From assembly GCA_031273365.1 (NCBI GenBank), contig JAISSA010000059.1, positions 1 to 16,367 of the forward strand: DNA of 16,367 nt, read 5' to 3'. Shown here piece after piece: positions 5,938 through 14,551 of this stretch. Every line of letters begins with the position of its first letter. The stretch's first letter is position 1. The notes beneath the pieces are model-generated. The model saw only the letters and a program-made list of their open reading frames with translations, did no database searches and was not told where the DNA came from. This stretch comes from Synergistaceae bacterium. GTDB taxonomy: Bacteria > Synergistota > Synergistia > Synergistales > Aminobacteriaceae. The position numbers and the translations under genes were made by a program.

Positions 5938-8900
5938 AATACGGAGACCTTATTCAGTTTGACCCGATTGAGACCGTTGTTCAGTTGCGTGATGCCAATA
6001 AGGCCATTGCAGCACAGCGGCTTGTGCATACCTATGTTATTTCGGACGAAATGGCGGAACGAATCACACAGCTTATCATTCCGCAAATGCAGTTCGACCA
6101 GCCCGTGGACAACAAGGGCCTTCTGGTCGTCGGAAACTACGGTACCGGTAAATCGCATCTGATGTCGGTTGTATCCAGCCTCGCCGCGGATGCGTCGCTT
6201 CTGGAAAAAGTAAATCACGAAAGCGTCCGTACTGTCGCTGGTCAGATCGCCGGGCGTTTTAAGGTTATTCGTACCGAGATCGGATCTGTCACCATGTCTT
6301 TGCGCGATATCCTGGTGGCTGAATTGGAAGAAAACCTCGAAAAACTTGGCGTAGAATACGTCTTTCCCGAAGCAGGGACGATCACCAACCACAAACGGGC
6401 TTTCGAGGATATGATGACCAAATTCGGCGAAATCTTCCCCGAGCAGGGCCTGTTGCTGGTGGTCGACGAGCTGCTCGACTACCTTCGCGCGCGCAATGAC
6501 CTTGAATTGATCCTCGACCTCAATTTCCTCCGCGAGGCGGGTGAGGTTTGCAAGGATCTGCGCTTTCGCTTCATGGCCGGAGTGCAGGAAGCCATTTTCG
6601 ACAGTCCTCGTTTCACCTTTGTCGCCGACAGTCTTCGACGGGTGAAGGATCGCTTCGAGCAAATTCTCATCGCCCGCAATGACGTCAAATTCGTCGTGGC
6701 CGAGCGCCTGCTCAGGAAGACCGCGGAACAGCAAGCTTTCATCCGCGAATACCTGACGCCTTTCGCCCAGTATTATGGCAGCCTCAACGAACGGATGGAC
6801 GACTTCGTCCGGCTCTTTCCGGTTCATCCCGATTATATCGACACCTTTGAGCGAATTGCGGTGGTGGAAAAACGCGAGGTACTCAAAACGCTCTCCCTGG
6901 GAATGAAGGGTATTCTGGATAAAGAGGTCCCTGAGGACGAGCCCGGCCTGATCGCTTTTGACAGTTATTGGAACACGCTCAGGCAGAACGCGTCTTTGCG
7001 GGCTGTTCCCGAAATTCGGGAGGTCATTGAATGCAGCCAGGTTCTGGAATCTCGCGTCGAAAACGCCATCGGCCGCAGGCAGTACAAACCGATGGCGATA
7101 CGCCTGATCCACGCGCTGTCCGTCCACCGCCTCACCACGGGCGACATCTATGCTCCCATGGGCGCATCCGCCGAGGAGCTGCGCGACCGCCTCTGCCTCT
7201 TCGACCCCCTGATTGCTGAAATGGGCGGCGACGAACCCGATAAAGACCTGCAGACCCATGTGGAAACCGTCCTGCGGGAAATCCACAAAACCGTCAGCGG
7301 GCAGTTTATCTCTTTCAACCCCGATAATCACCAATACTATCTCGACCTGAAAAAAACCGATGATTTCGATGCCCTGATCGAAAAACGAGCCGAAAGCCTG
7401 AGCTCGTCTCAGCTCGATCGTTTCTATTATGAAGCGCTTAAACGCGTCATGGAGTGTCAGGACGCCACTTATGTGACGGGTTATAAAATTTGGGAACATG
7501 AGCTGACCTGGTTGGACCGTAAAGCCGCTCGTACCGGATACCTCTTTTTCGGCGCTCCCAACGAGCGGTCCACGGCCGTGCCGCAGCGGGATTTTTACCT
7601 CTACTTTATCCAGCCCAATGACCCCCCTCGTTTCAAGGACGACAAGGTCGGCGACGAGGTTTTTTTCCGCCTTAAGAGCCATGATGAAGAATTCCGGAAC
7701 GCGCTGAAAGGCTATGCAGCGGCACTGGAGCTTGCGGCCACAGCAGCGGGACACCCCAGGGCCATCTATGAATCGAAGGCCAACGATTTTCTGAAGAAGC
7801 TGGTGCAGTGGCTGCAAAAGCACATGACCGACGCCTTCGAGGTCACCTGTCAGGGTCGCGCCAGGTCCATGACCGAGTGGGTCAGGGGCAAATCCGTTCG
7901 CGATCTTTCGGGTCTTTCCCCCCACGAAACGATCAACTTCCGCGACCTGATCAACACCATCGCTGGCGTCTGCCTGGCTCCGAGTTTCGAGAACCAGGCG
8001 CCGAATTATCCGTTTTTCCCGGTGCTGATCACCGGCGGCAACCGAGTCCAGGCCGCACAGGACGCCCTGAGGGCCATTGCCGGCGTGAGCCGTACCAGGC
8101 AGGCCACGGCCGTGTTGGACGCGTTGGGGGTACTTGACGGCGAAAGAATCGATCCATCCAGGTCCAGGTATGCCGCTTTCATCCTCAACCTGGTCAGGGC
8201 CAAAGGGAACGGTCAGGTGGTGAACCGCGGCGAGATCATCCAGGACGACCATGGGATTGAATATATGGACCCGTCCGGTTCGAGGCTCGAGCCGGAATGG
8301 ATGGTCGTTCTGACGGCCGCGCTGGTCTACTCCGGCGACATCGTGCTCGCCGTTCCCGGCAAAAAATTCGACGCCACCGGGTTGCAGCAGCTCGCCGCAA
8401 GCGATATGGACGAATTGGTCCGCTTTAAGCACCTGGAGCAGCCCAGGGACTGGAACCTTCCCGCGCTCAGGGAGCTTTTTGCGCTGCTCGGCATGGCGCC
8501 GGGCATGGCCCAGCTCATCACCCAGGGTAAAGACGAGCCTGTACAGGGATTGCAGCAGGCGGTGGGCAAGATCGTGGAACGCGTCGTCATGGCTCAAAAA
8601 GACCTGCGCGAAGGCCTTTTCTTCTGGGGGCGAAACTTGATTCCGGACGCCGACCTGACCGGGCAGGCCGACGTATTGGGCGAAGCCAGGACGTTCTTCG
8701 AGTCGCTCCAGGCATACTCGTCGCCAGGTAAACTGAAGAACTTTCGCTATGACGCTCAGGAGATTCCTGCCCATGAAAAAGCGATCACGGTTTTGAATGA
8801 GCTGGATGCTCTGAGAAGGTTTGTCCAGGAACACGGCGCGACCACATCCTGGCTCTCCAGGGCTGAAACGGTGCTGCCTGCCGGGCACGAGTGGGTAAAA

Positions 8901-9674
8901 CGCATGAAGGTTGTCCGGCAGGAAGTACTCGATGCGCTCAGGCAGAGCCAACAGGTCGCCCGGTCCCGGGACGTGGGGATCGCGCTTCGGAAGCTGAAAA
9001 AAGATTACATTGCCGCCTATATCGATCTGCACGCCAAAGCGCGGCTGGGAGCGAAGGACGACAAGCGCAAAAACGGGTTGACTTCCGACCCGCGCATGGT
9101 AGCCCTGCAAAAACTCACCGGCCTCGACCTCATGCCCCGCCAGCAGTTCATCGATTTCCAGAATCGCCTGGCGGGCCTGAAAAGCTGTTCCGCGCTGACC
9201 GAACAGGACCTCGACTCCACTCCGGTCTGCCCGCACTGTGATTTTCGACCTTTGGCTGAGCAGGCCCGGACCGAAAACGGCGCGTCCACAGGGTCGCATA
9301 TCATCGACCAGTTGGACGCCCGACTCGATGCGATGATGGCGCACTGGACCTCCACCCTCCTCGGCAATCTCGAAGACCCGATCACCCGGAGCCGACTGGG
9401 CCTGCTGAAGAGCGACGACCGTAAATCCCTGAAAAATTTTATTGATTCGGGGGAGCTGCCGGCACCGCTGGACAGCAACTTTGTCCATGCGTTGAAAGAA
9501 GCGCTCTCCGATTTGGTCAGGGTTACGGTCAGGACGCAGGATCTGCAAAACGCTCTGCAGGCCGCTGACGGCCCAACGAGCCCGCCGGAAATGAAGAAAC
9601 GCTTTGAGGAGTACATCGACACCCTGGTCAGGGGCAAAGATCCGGCTAAGGTACGGATTGTCATGGAAAGCTGA
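5934..9674 (+). CDS. brxC: BREX type 3 ATPase BrxC (DUF6079/PglY-like)
   Basis: 1246 residues, full length for BrxC/PglY-like ATPases (about 1200). It opens with MKYGDLIQFDPIE and has a Walker A GNYGTGKSH at residues 67-75 and a Walker B LLLVVDELLDYL at about 173-184, so the P-loop domain is N-terminal. A long helical body follows, and a CPHC knuckle stands near residues 1099-1102. BrxC is an ATP-driven core component of BREX phage-defence complexes, working with the methyltransferase and PglZ in the cytoplasm. The ATG overlaps the stop of the brxF tail. The gene has no frameshift or internal stop, although its partners brxF and pglZ are broken, so it has either been kept for another role or was spared only recently. 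Confidence 0.88.
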   Translation: MKYGDLIQFDPIETVVQLRDANKAIAAQRLVHTYVISDEMAERITQLIIPQMQFDQPVDNKGLLVVGNYGTGKSHLMSVVSSLAADASLLEKVNHESVRTVAGQIAGRFKVIRTEIGSVTMSLRDILVAELEENLEKLGVEYVFPEAGTITNHKRAFEDMMTKFGEIFPEQGLLLVVDELLDYLRARNDLELILDLNFLREAGEVCKDLRFRFMAGVQEAIFDSPRFTFVADSLRRVKDRFEQILIARNDVKFVVAERLLRKTAEQQAFIREYLTPFAQYYGSLNERMDDFVRLFPVHPDYIDTFERIAVVEKREVLKTLSLGMKGILDKEVPEDEPGLIAFDSYWNTLRQNASLRAVPEIREVIECSQVLESRVENAIGRRQYKPMAIRLIHALSVHRLTTGDIYAPMGASAEELRDRLCLFDPLIAEMGGDEPDKDLQTHVETVLREIHKTVSGQFISFNPDNHQYYLDLKKTDDFDALIEKRAESLSSSQLDRFYYEALKRVMECQDATYVTGYKIWEHELTWLDRKAARTGYLFFGAPNERSTAVPQRDFYLYFIQPNDPPRFKDDKVGDEVFFRLKSHDEEFRNALKGYAAALELAATAAGHPRAIYESKANDFLKKLVQWLQKHMTDAFEVTCQGRARSMTEWVRGKSVRDLSGLSPHETINFRDLINTIAGVCLAPSFENQAPNYPFFPVLITGGNRVQAAQDALRAIAGVSRTRQATAVLDALGVLDGERIDPSRSRYAAFILNLVRAKGNGQVVNRGEIIQDDHGIEYMDPSGSRLEPEWMVVLTAALVYSGDIVLAVPGKKFDATGLQQLAASDMDELVRFKHLEQPRDWNLPALRELFALLGMAPGMAQLITQGKDEPVQGLQQAVGKIVERVVMAQKDLREGLFFWGRNLIPDADLTGQADVLGEARTFFESLQAYSSPGKLKNFRYDAQEIPAHEKAITVLNELDALRRFVQEHGATTSWLSRAETVLPAGHEWVKRMKVVRQEVLDALRQSQQVARSRDVGIALRKLKKDYIAAYIDLHAKARLGAKDDKRKNGLTSDPRMVALQKLTGLDLMPRQQFIDFQNRLAGLKSCSALTEQDLDSTPVCPHCDFRPLAEQARTENGASTGSHIIDQLDARLDAMMAHWTSTLLGNLEDPITRSRLGLLKSDDRKSLKNFIDSGELPAPLDSNFVHALKEALSDLVRVTVRTQDLQNALQAADGPTSPPEMKKRFEEYIDTLVRGKDPAKVRIVMES

Positions 9675-9718
9675 AGCACGAATGGATACGAGCATTGCTT
9701 GTCTGGATATTACACACA

Positions 9719-9747
9719 TGTATAGATTCGTGTATAGCCGTGTATAG
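9719..9747. repeat. Three TGTATAG heptamers in the brxC-pglX gap
   Basis: TGTATAG occurs at 9719-9725, 9731-9737 and 9741-9747, spaced 12 and 10 bases, about one helical turn. It lies in the 102-base gap between brxC and pglX, the only sizeable gap in this operon, 19 bases before the GGAGG of pglX. It may be an iterated operator or an internal control point; no regulator gene is visible. Confidence 0.6.
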
Positions 9748-9776
9748 CGCCAGGTAAAAGGAAACGGAGGAATTGA

Positions 9777-12614
9777 ATGAAACGGAACCGGGAAGACCCA
9801 TCCCAAATAAATCTGCCTTCTGCTGAAGGGCTCGCGTCCTCTGATGGACCTGTGACCTGCCTTGGCATGACCTTTGCGAGCGACGAGGCCCGCCGTGCCC
9901 ACTTCACTGAAGAACTGCGCAAGAAATTGCAAGCCCCGGAGTTTCGCAGGATCGAGGGCTTCCCCATCGGCGCTGACGAGGACATTCTCGCCCTGAGCGA
10001 TCCGCCTTACTACACCGCCTGCCCGAACCCCTGGATCTCGGATTTCGTCGCGGAGTGGGAGGCGCAGAAACCGAAACAGTCCGAGGGGTATACGTATCAT
10101 CGGGAGCCTTTCGCGGCCGACGTCAGCGAGGGGAAAAACGACCCTGTCTACAACGCGCACTCCTACCACACCAAGGTGCCGCACAAGGCCATCATGCGCT
10201 ATATCCTCCACTATACGGAGCCGGGGGATATTGTTTTCGACGGATTCTGTGGAACCGGCATGACGGGCGTGGCCGCGCAGATGTGCGGCGATCGCGATGT
10301 CGTCGAGTCGTTGGGTTATCTCGTTGAAGCGGACGGGACAATTTTGCAGAGGGAAGCCGACGACGACGGCAATGGTGAATGGAAACCCTTCTCAAAACTT
10401 GGCGCTCGCCGGGCCGTGCTGAACGATCTCTCCCCGGCGGCGACGTTCATCGCGTACAATTACAACACGCCGGTGGATGTGACGGCGTTTGAGCAAGAGG
10501 CCAGACGCATTCTGAACGAAGTCGAAGCGGAGTGCGGATGGATGTACGGGACGCTGCATACGGATGAGAAGACAAAAAAACAGAGGCAGGGCAAAATCAA
10601 TTACACCGTCTGGTCGGATGTGTTTGTCTGTCCGGATTGTACAAAAGAAGTCGTGTTCTGGGAAGCGGCGGTGGATAAAAAAGCAGGGAACGTCAGAGAC
10701 GAGTTCCCCTGCCCGCACTGCGGCGCGCTCCTGACCAAGCGACGTATGGAACGTGCCTGGGTGAGCAAATATGACGCCACGCTCAGGGAAATCATCCGCC
10801 AGGCCAAACAGGTTCCGGTGTTGATCAATTACTCCGTGGCGATCGGCGCGAAGCAGAAACGCTTCGAGAAAACGCCGGATGCCGCAGACCTCGCGCTGAT
10901 TGAAAAAATCGAAAACAGCGAGATTCCATACTGGTTCCCGACGGATAGAATGATGGAAGGGCAAGAGACGCGAAGAAATGATCCTATTGGCATCACCCAT
11001 GTGCATCATTTTTATACGAAGAGGAATTTGTGGGTAATTGCAACTACATTAAATAAATTACATAACCTGAACTTTGTTATAATGCTTTTGTCGGTAATTT
11101 GGACAAACACAAAATTATACAGGTATCGGTGGGCTGGTGGATTTGCTGGTGCTGGCGGTGGTCCGCTTGCAGGAACGCTATTCATTCCCTCGTTGATAAA
11201 AGATATTTCTCTTCTCAAATCACTTTCCGATTATTTTGAGAAGGGAATTAAGAAGAAGCGATTGCTTGAGAGAATGTTTGCCCAAATCATTATGACAAAT
11301 TCTTTATCAGAAAATTTAAAACAACTTGCTAATTCGGCGGATTATATTTTTACTGATCCTCCTTTCGGTTCCAACCTCAATTACTCCGAGCTGAATTTCC
11401 TTTGGGAATCATGGCTGAAAGTTTTTACCAACAACAAGCCCGAGGCCATTGAGAACGATGTTCAACGCAAAGGCCCGGCAGAATATCGCCAACTCATGAC
11501 CGCCTGTTTCAAGGAAGCCTATCGTGTGCTCAAGCCTGGGCATTGGATGACCGTGGAGTTCTCGAACACCAGGGCGTCGGTCTGGAACAGCATTCAGACC
11601 GCACTATCCGAGGCCGGTTTCATCCTTGCCAACGTCTCCGCACTCGACAAAAAACAGGGGAGCTTCAAGGCCGTGACCACGCCCACCGCCGTCAAACAGG
11701 ACCTTGTCATCTCGGCCTACAAGCCCAACGGCGGCTTCGAAGAGCGATTCGTCAATGAGGCTCAAACCGAGGAGGGCATCTGGGACTTTGTTCGTACTCA
11801 TTTAGGCTATCTTCCGGTGACAAAACTGCAGGGGAACTCTATGCAACCGACATCGGAGCGCGATCCGCGCATTTTGTTCGACCAAATGGTCTCGTACTAC
11901 GTCCGCAAAGGATATCTGGTGCCTGTATCCAGTCAGGATTTTCAAGCAGGGTTGCAGCGATTCAGCGAACGCGACGGCATGTACTTCCTGCCGGAGCAGG
12001 CTGCCGAATACGACCGCAGGAAGTTGACAGCAGGAGGCGTTGCGCAACTGTCCCTCTTCGTCTCCGACGAGGCGTCCGCAATTCAGTGGCTGCGGAAAAT
12101 TCTCCGGGACAGGCCCCAGACCTTCCAGGACATCCATCCGCAGTTCCTGAAGGAAATCGCAGGATGGAGCAAAAATGAGGAACCCCTGGAGCTTTCGACG
12201 CTGCTGGAACAAAACTTCCTGCGCTGCGACGGCAAGGGGCCTGTCCCGGAGCAAGTCCACGCTTATCTCTCCTCCAACTGGAAGGATTTGCGCAACCTGC
12301 CCAAAGACGACCCGACGCTGCTCGCCAAAGCCCGCGACCGCTGGTACGTGCCCGACCCCAACAAGGCGGGCGACCTGGAGAAACTGCGGGAGAAGGCCCT
12401 GCTCAGGGAGTTCGAGGAGTACAAAACCGCCAGGAAGAAGCTCAGGGTCTTCCGTCTGGAGGCCGTCCGCGCCGGCTTCAGGAAAGCCTGGCAGGAACGC
12501 GACTACGCCGTCATCGTCTCGGTAGCCGGGAAGATTCCGAACAATGTCCTTGAAGAGGACCCGAAACTGCTCATGTGGTACGACCAGGCGATTACGAGGA
12601 TGGGGGGAGAATGA
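9777..12614 (+). CDS. pglX: BREX type 3 DNA methyltransferase PglX (PglXI, N6_N4_Mtase family)
   Basis: 945 residues. Start chosen from GGAGG at 9766-9770, 6 bases before the ATG. Visible motifs: SDPPYYTACPNP (74-85), the SAM-binding motif FDGFCGTGMTG (154-164), a second acidic SAM-pocket motif VLNDLSP (214-220), a zinc ribbon with CPDC (285-288) and CPHC (312-315), and the catalytic motif TDPPFGSNLNY (526-536). It should transfer a methyl group from SAM to adenine in host DNA, marking self in BREX. It follows brxC as in type 3 operons. Oddities: two DPP(Y/F) motifs, and an AT-rich tract at about residues 405-530, where a target-recognition region is expected. All catalytic motifs are intact, so it may still methylate DNA although other BREX genes are broken. 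Confidence 0.87.
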   Translation: MKRNREDPSQINLPSAEGLASSDGPVTCLGMTFASDEARRAHFTEELRKKLQAPEFRRIEGFPIGADEDILALSDPPYYTACPNPWISDFVAEWEAQKPKQSEGYTYHREPFAADVSEGKNDPVYNAHSYHTKVPHKAIMRYILHYTEPGDIVFDGFCGTGMTGVAAQMCGDRDVVESLGYLVEADGTILQREADDDGNGEWKPFSKLGARRAVLNDLSPAATFIAYNYNTPVDVTAFEQEARRILNEVEAECGWMYGTLHTDEKTKKQRQGKINYTVWSDVFVCPDCTKEVVFWEAAVDKKAGNVRDEFPCPHCGALLTKRRMERAWVSKYDATLREIIRQAKQVPVLINYSVAIGAKQKRFEKTPDAADLALIEKIENSEIPYWFPTDRMMEGQETRRNDPIGITHVHHFYTKRNLWVIATTLNKLHNLNFVIMLLSVIWTNTKLYRYRWAGGFAGAGGGPLAGTLFIPSLIKDISLLKSLSDYFEKGIKKKRLLERMFAQIIMTNSLSENLKQLANSADYIFTDPPFGSNLNYSELNFLWESWLKVFTNNKPEAIENDVQRKGPAEYRQLMTACFKEAYRVLKPGHWMTVEFSNTRASVWNSIQTALSEAGFILANVSALDKKQGSFKAVTTPTAVKQDLVISAYKPNGGFEERFVNEAQTEEGIWDFVRTHLGYLPVTKLQGNSMQPTSERDPRILFDQMVSYYVRKGYLVPVSSQDFQAGLQRFSERDGMYFLPEQAAEYDRRKLTAGGVAQLSLFVSDEASAIQWLRKILRDRPQTFQDIHPQFLKEIAGWSKNEEPLELSTLLEQNFLRCDGKGPVPEQVHAYLSSNWKDLRNLPKDDPTLLAKARDRWYVPDPNKAGDLEKLREKALLREFEEYKTARKKLRVFRLEAVRAGFRKAWQERDYAVIVSVAGKIPNNVLEEDPKLLMWYDQAITRMGGE
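10977..11370. other. AT-rich mosaic tract inside pglX
   Basis: From about 10977 to 11370 the DNA becomes markedly AT-rich (runs such as ATTAAATAAATTACATAACC), while the same gene on both sides is GC-rich. It encodes about residues 405-530, between the zinc ribbon and the DPPF motif, and ends at the catalytic motif. The frame is kept. This is the pattern expected from recombinational replacement of a specificity segment; edges are approximate. Confidence 0.65.
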
Positions 12615-12617
12615 ACC

Positions 12618-14024
12618 ATGCTGGAAGAGTTGAGAATACAAAACTTTAAGAGCTGGAGAGATACCGGCGCCATCCATATGGCTCCTATTTCTTTGTTCTT
12701 CGGCGTCAACAGCTCAGGGAAGTCCAGTATAGGTCAGTTCCTGATGATGCTGAAACAAACCGTCGAACTGTCGGATCGCAAAGCGGTCTTCTACCCGGGG
12801 GGTAAGAATTCCGCTGTGCAACTGGGATCTTATCAGGAAATGGTTTTTCATCACGACATTGCCGGCAAAATTGCTTTTAAATACCGCTGGTCGCTGGCCG
12901 ACAGCTTAAAATTCAGAGACCTTGCATCGGAGCGAAATTATTCCGGCGACACGTTAGCCTTTGAGGCAGAGATCGGGCTTGCCGACAAAGGACAGCAAGC
13001 CCCGGTGGTCGAACACATGAAATATGATTTACAGGAAGGCAATGAGCTTAGGGCTTCCATCGGGATGACGCGAAAGCCGGGGACAAAGTCGGAGTATATG
13101 GTAGAAGCGGTCAATTATTTACTGAAACGTAACCCGGGACGAGCCTGGAATCCAGGTGCTCCTGTGCGCTTCTATGGATTTCCCGATGAGGTTGTCGCGT
13201 ATCATCAAAATGCTGATTTTATTCAGGCGTTGAACCTCCAGCATGAAAAACTGTTTCGGTCGTTTTCATACCTCGGCCCGCTTCGTACCAGGACGGAACG
13301 CCTGTATTCATGGGCGGGCACGGAGCCTGAAAGTGTGGGCTACGCAGGCGAAAACACGATAGCGGCGATCCTGGCGGCACGTAATCGAAAGATTGGCTTT
13401 GGGTACAAGCGTCCCACGAAACCTTTCGAGGAAGTTATCGCGACAAAACTCAAAGAGATGGGGCTTATTGAAAATTTTAAAGTGAACCCTATTTCTGAGC
13501 AACGACAGGAATACGAAGTCAGGGTGCAAACCAAAGGTTCAAAGGATTTCGTGGATCTTCCGGACGTCGGGTTCGGCATATCGCAGGTGTTGCCGGTCCT
13601 GGTTCAGTGTTTCTATGCCCCGGCCGGCTCGATCATTCTCATGGAACAGCCCGAAATTCACCTGCACCCCAGTGCCCAGTCCGCTCTGGCAGATGTCATG
13701 ATCGATGTGGTTAACTCCAGGGAAAACGGAGTGAATAGAAATATTCAGTTGATTATGGAAACCCATTCGGAACACTTCCTGCGGCGACTGCAACGTCGTA
13801 TCGCTGAGGATGTAATCCCGCAAGAAAATGTGTCGGCTTACTTTGCCGACGTTTCAAAAATACCCGCGGCGCTTGAGCCGTTGCAAATCGACCTCTTCGG
13901 CAATATTTTGAATTGGCCGGAGAACTTCTTTGGCGACGAAATGGAGGACATTACCGAACAATCCAAAGCTGTCATGAAAAAACGAATGCAGCATCGCGCG
14001 AAGAATACGGAGGCGCTTCAGTGA
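12618..14024 (+). CDS. SMC/ABC-like AAA ATPase with DUF3696-type C-terminus
   Basis: 468 residues. The start MLEELRIQNFKSW is the classic opening of RecF/SMC-like ATPases, with Walker A GVNSSGKSS (29-37), an ABC-signature-like GFGISQ (318-323), Walker B IILMEQPEIHLHP (from 339, catalytic E343) and an H-loop ETHSEHFLRR (H383). The tail after the ATPase domain resembles DUF3696. There is no TOPRIM nuclease domain as in OLD proteins. Such stand-alone ATPases commonly act as sensor or switch for an effector encoded next to them, as in Septu (PtuA) and PARIS (AriA). Here the partner is the PIN nuclease, whose GTG overlaps this stop codon. It starts 3 bases after the pglX stop and is less GC-rich than brxC. 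A defence role is inferred from context. Confidence 0.85.
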   Translation: MLEELRIQNFKSWRDTGAIHMAPISLFFGVNSSGKSSIGQFLMMLKQTVELSDRKAVFYPGGKNSAVQLGSYQEMVFHHDIAGKIAFKYRWSLADSLKFRDLASERNYSGDTLAFEAEIGLADKGQQAPVVEHMKYDLQEGNELRASIGMTRKPGTKSEYMVEAVNYLLKRNPGRAWNPGAPVRFYGFPDEVVAYHQNADFIQALNLQHEKLFRSFSYLGPLRTRTERLYSWAGTEPESVGYAGENTIAAILAARNRKIGFGYKRPTKPFEEVIATKLKEMGLIENFKVNPISEQRQEYEVRVQTKGSKDFVDLPDVGFGISQVLPVLVQCFYAPAGSIILMEQPEIHLHPSAQSALADVMIDVVNSRENGVNRNIQLIMETHSEHFLRRLQRRIAEDVIPQENVSAYFADVSKIPAALEPLQIDLFGNILNWPENFFGDEMEDITEQSKAVMKKRMQHRAKNTEALQ

Positions 14025-14551
14025 ATTGGCCGGAGAGGTGCCTGGTGGATACGAACGTGCCCAGGACGGCAAACCTTGCCATGCAGGCCGACCTCGATGC
14101 CGATACTCCTGATGCGTGTATACTGGCTTGTGTCGAAGCCATTGAGCATGTCATAAAAAAACGTGGACTGGTTCTTGACTCCGGAGACGAAATTTTCGAT
14201 GAATATCGGAGACAGCTTTCTATGAAAGGGCAGCCCGGCGTAGGCGACCGATTCATGAAATGGGTCCACGACCATCGATGGAGCCTGCCCGACTCTAACC
14301 GGGTGACTATCACGAAAAAAGAGGAATCCTATGTCGAATTTCCCGCTCATGACGGACTGGAAAATTTCGATAACTCGGATCGTAAGTTTGTGGCAGCCGC
14401 CAATGCTCATCCCGAAAAACCGCCTATCTTGCAGGCGACTGACAGTAAATGGTGGGGATGGAAAGATTTTCTGGCTGAGGCTGGTATTACGGTACATTTT
14501 CTGTGCCCTGAGTATGTCGAAACAAAATATGCGGAAAAAATCGGAAAATGA
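14021..14551 (+). CDS. PIN-domain-like ribonuclease
   Basis: 176 residues from GTG 14021, chosen because ACGGAGG (14007-14013) lies 7 bases upstream and the GTG overlaps the ATPase stop (GTGA); a longer frame from 13913 would overlap the ATPase by more than 100 bases. PIN-like features: LVDTN at the N-terminus (D10), an acidic helix EIFDEYRRQL (57-66, E61 the likely second acid), NFDNSDRKFVAAA (D117/D120) and ILQATDSKW (D141). This acidic set fits metal-dependent RNA cleavage. PIN domains are frequent toxins and effectors cutting tRNA, rRNA or mRNA. No antitoxin gene is visible; the ATPase upstream is the likely controller and the ligase downstream may repair the cuts. The fold is assigned from motifs only, and the RNA target is unknown. 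Confidence 0.7.
   Translation: MNWPERCLVDTNVPRTANLAMQADLDADTPDACILACVEAIEHVIKKRGLVLDSGDEIFDEYRRQLSMKGQPGVGDRFMKWVHDHRWSLPDSNRVTITKKEESYVEFPAHDGLENFDNSDRKFVAAANAHPEKPPILQATDSKWWGWKDFLAEAGITVHFLCPEYVETKYAEKIGK

Noticed and set aside
5793..10211. Open reading frame of 1472 codons on the - strand
   Set aside because: It lies antisense to brxC and the start of pglX, both of which have clear motifs and ribosome sites. Its product shows no recognisable domain. Long antisense open frames arise from codon bias in GC-rich genes.
11802..12677. 291-codon frame on the - strand across the end of pglX
   Set aside because: Antisense shadow; no domain and no reasonable ribosome site identified.
13913..14551. 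Longer version of the PIN-domain gene starting at ATG 13913
   Set aside because: It would overlap the ATPase gene by 112 bases. The GTG at 14021 has a well-placed ribosome site and a GTGA coupling, and the PIN motif LVDTN starts only after it.
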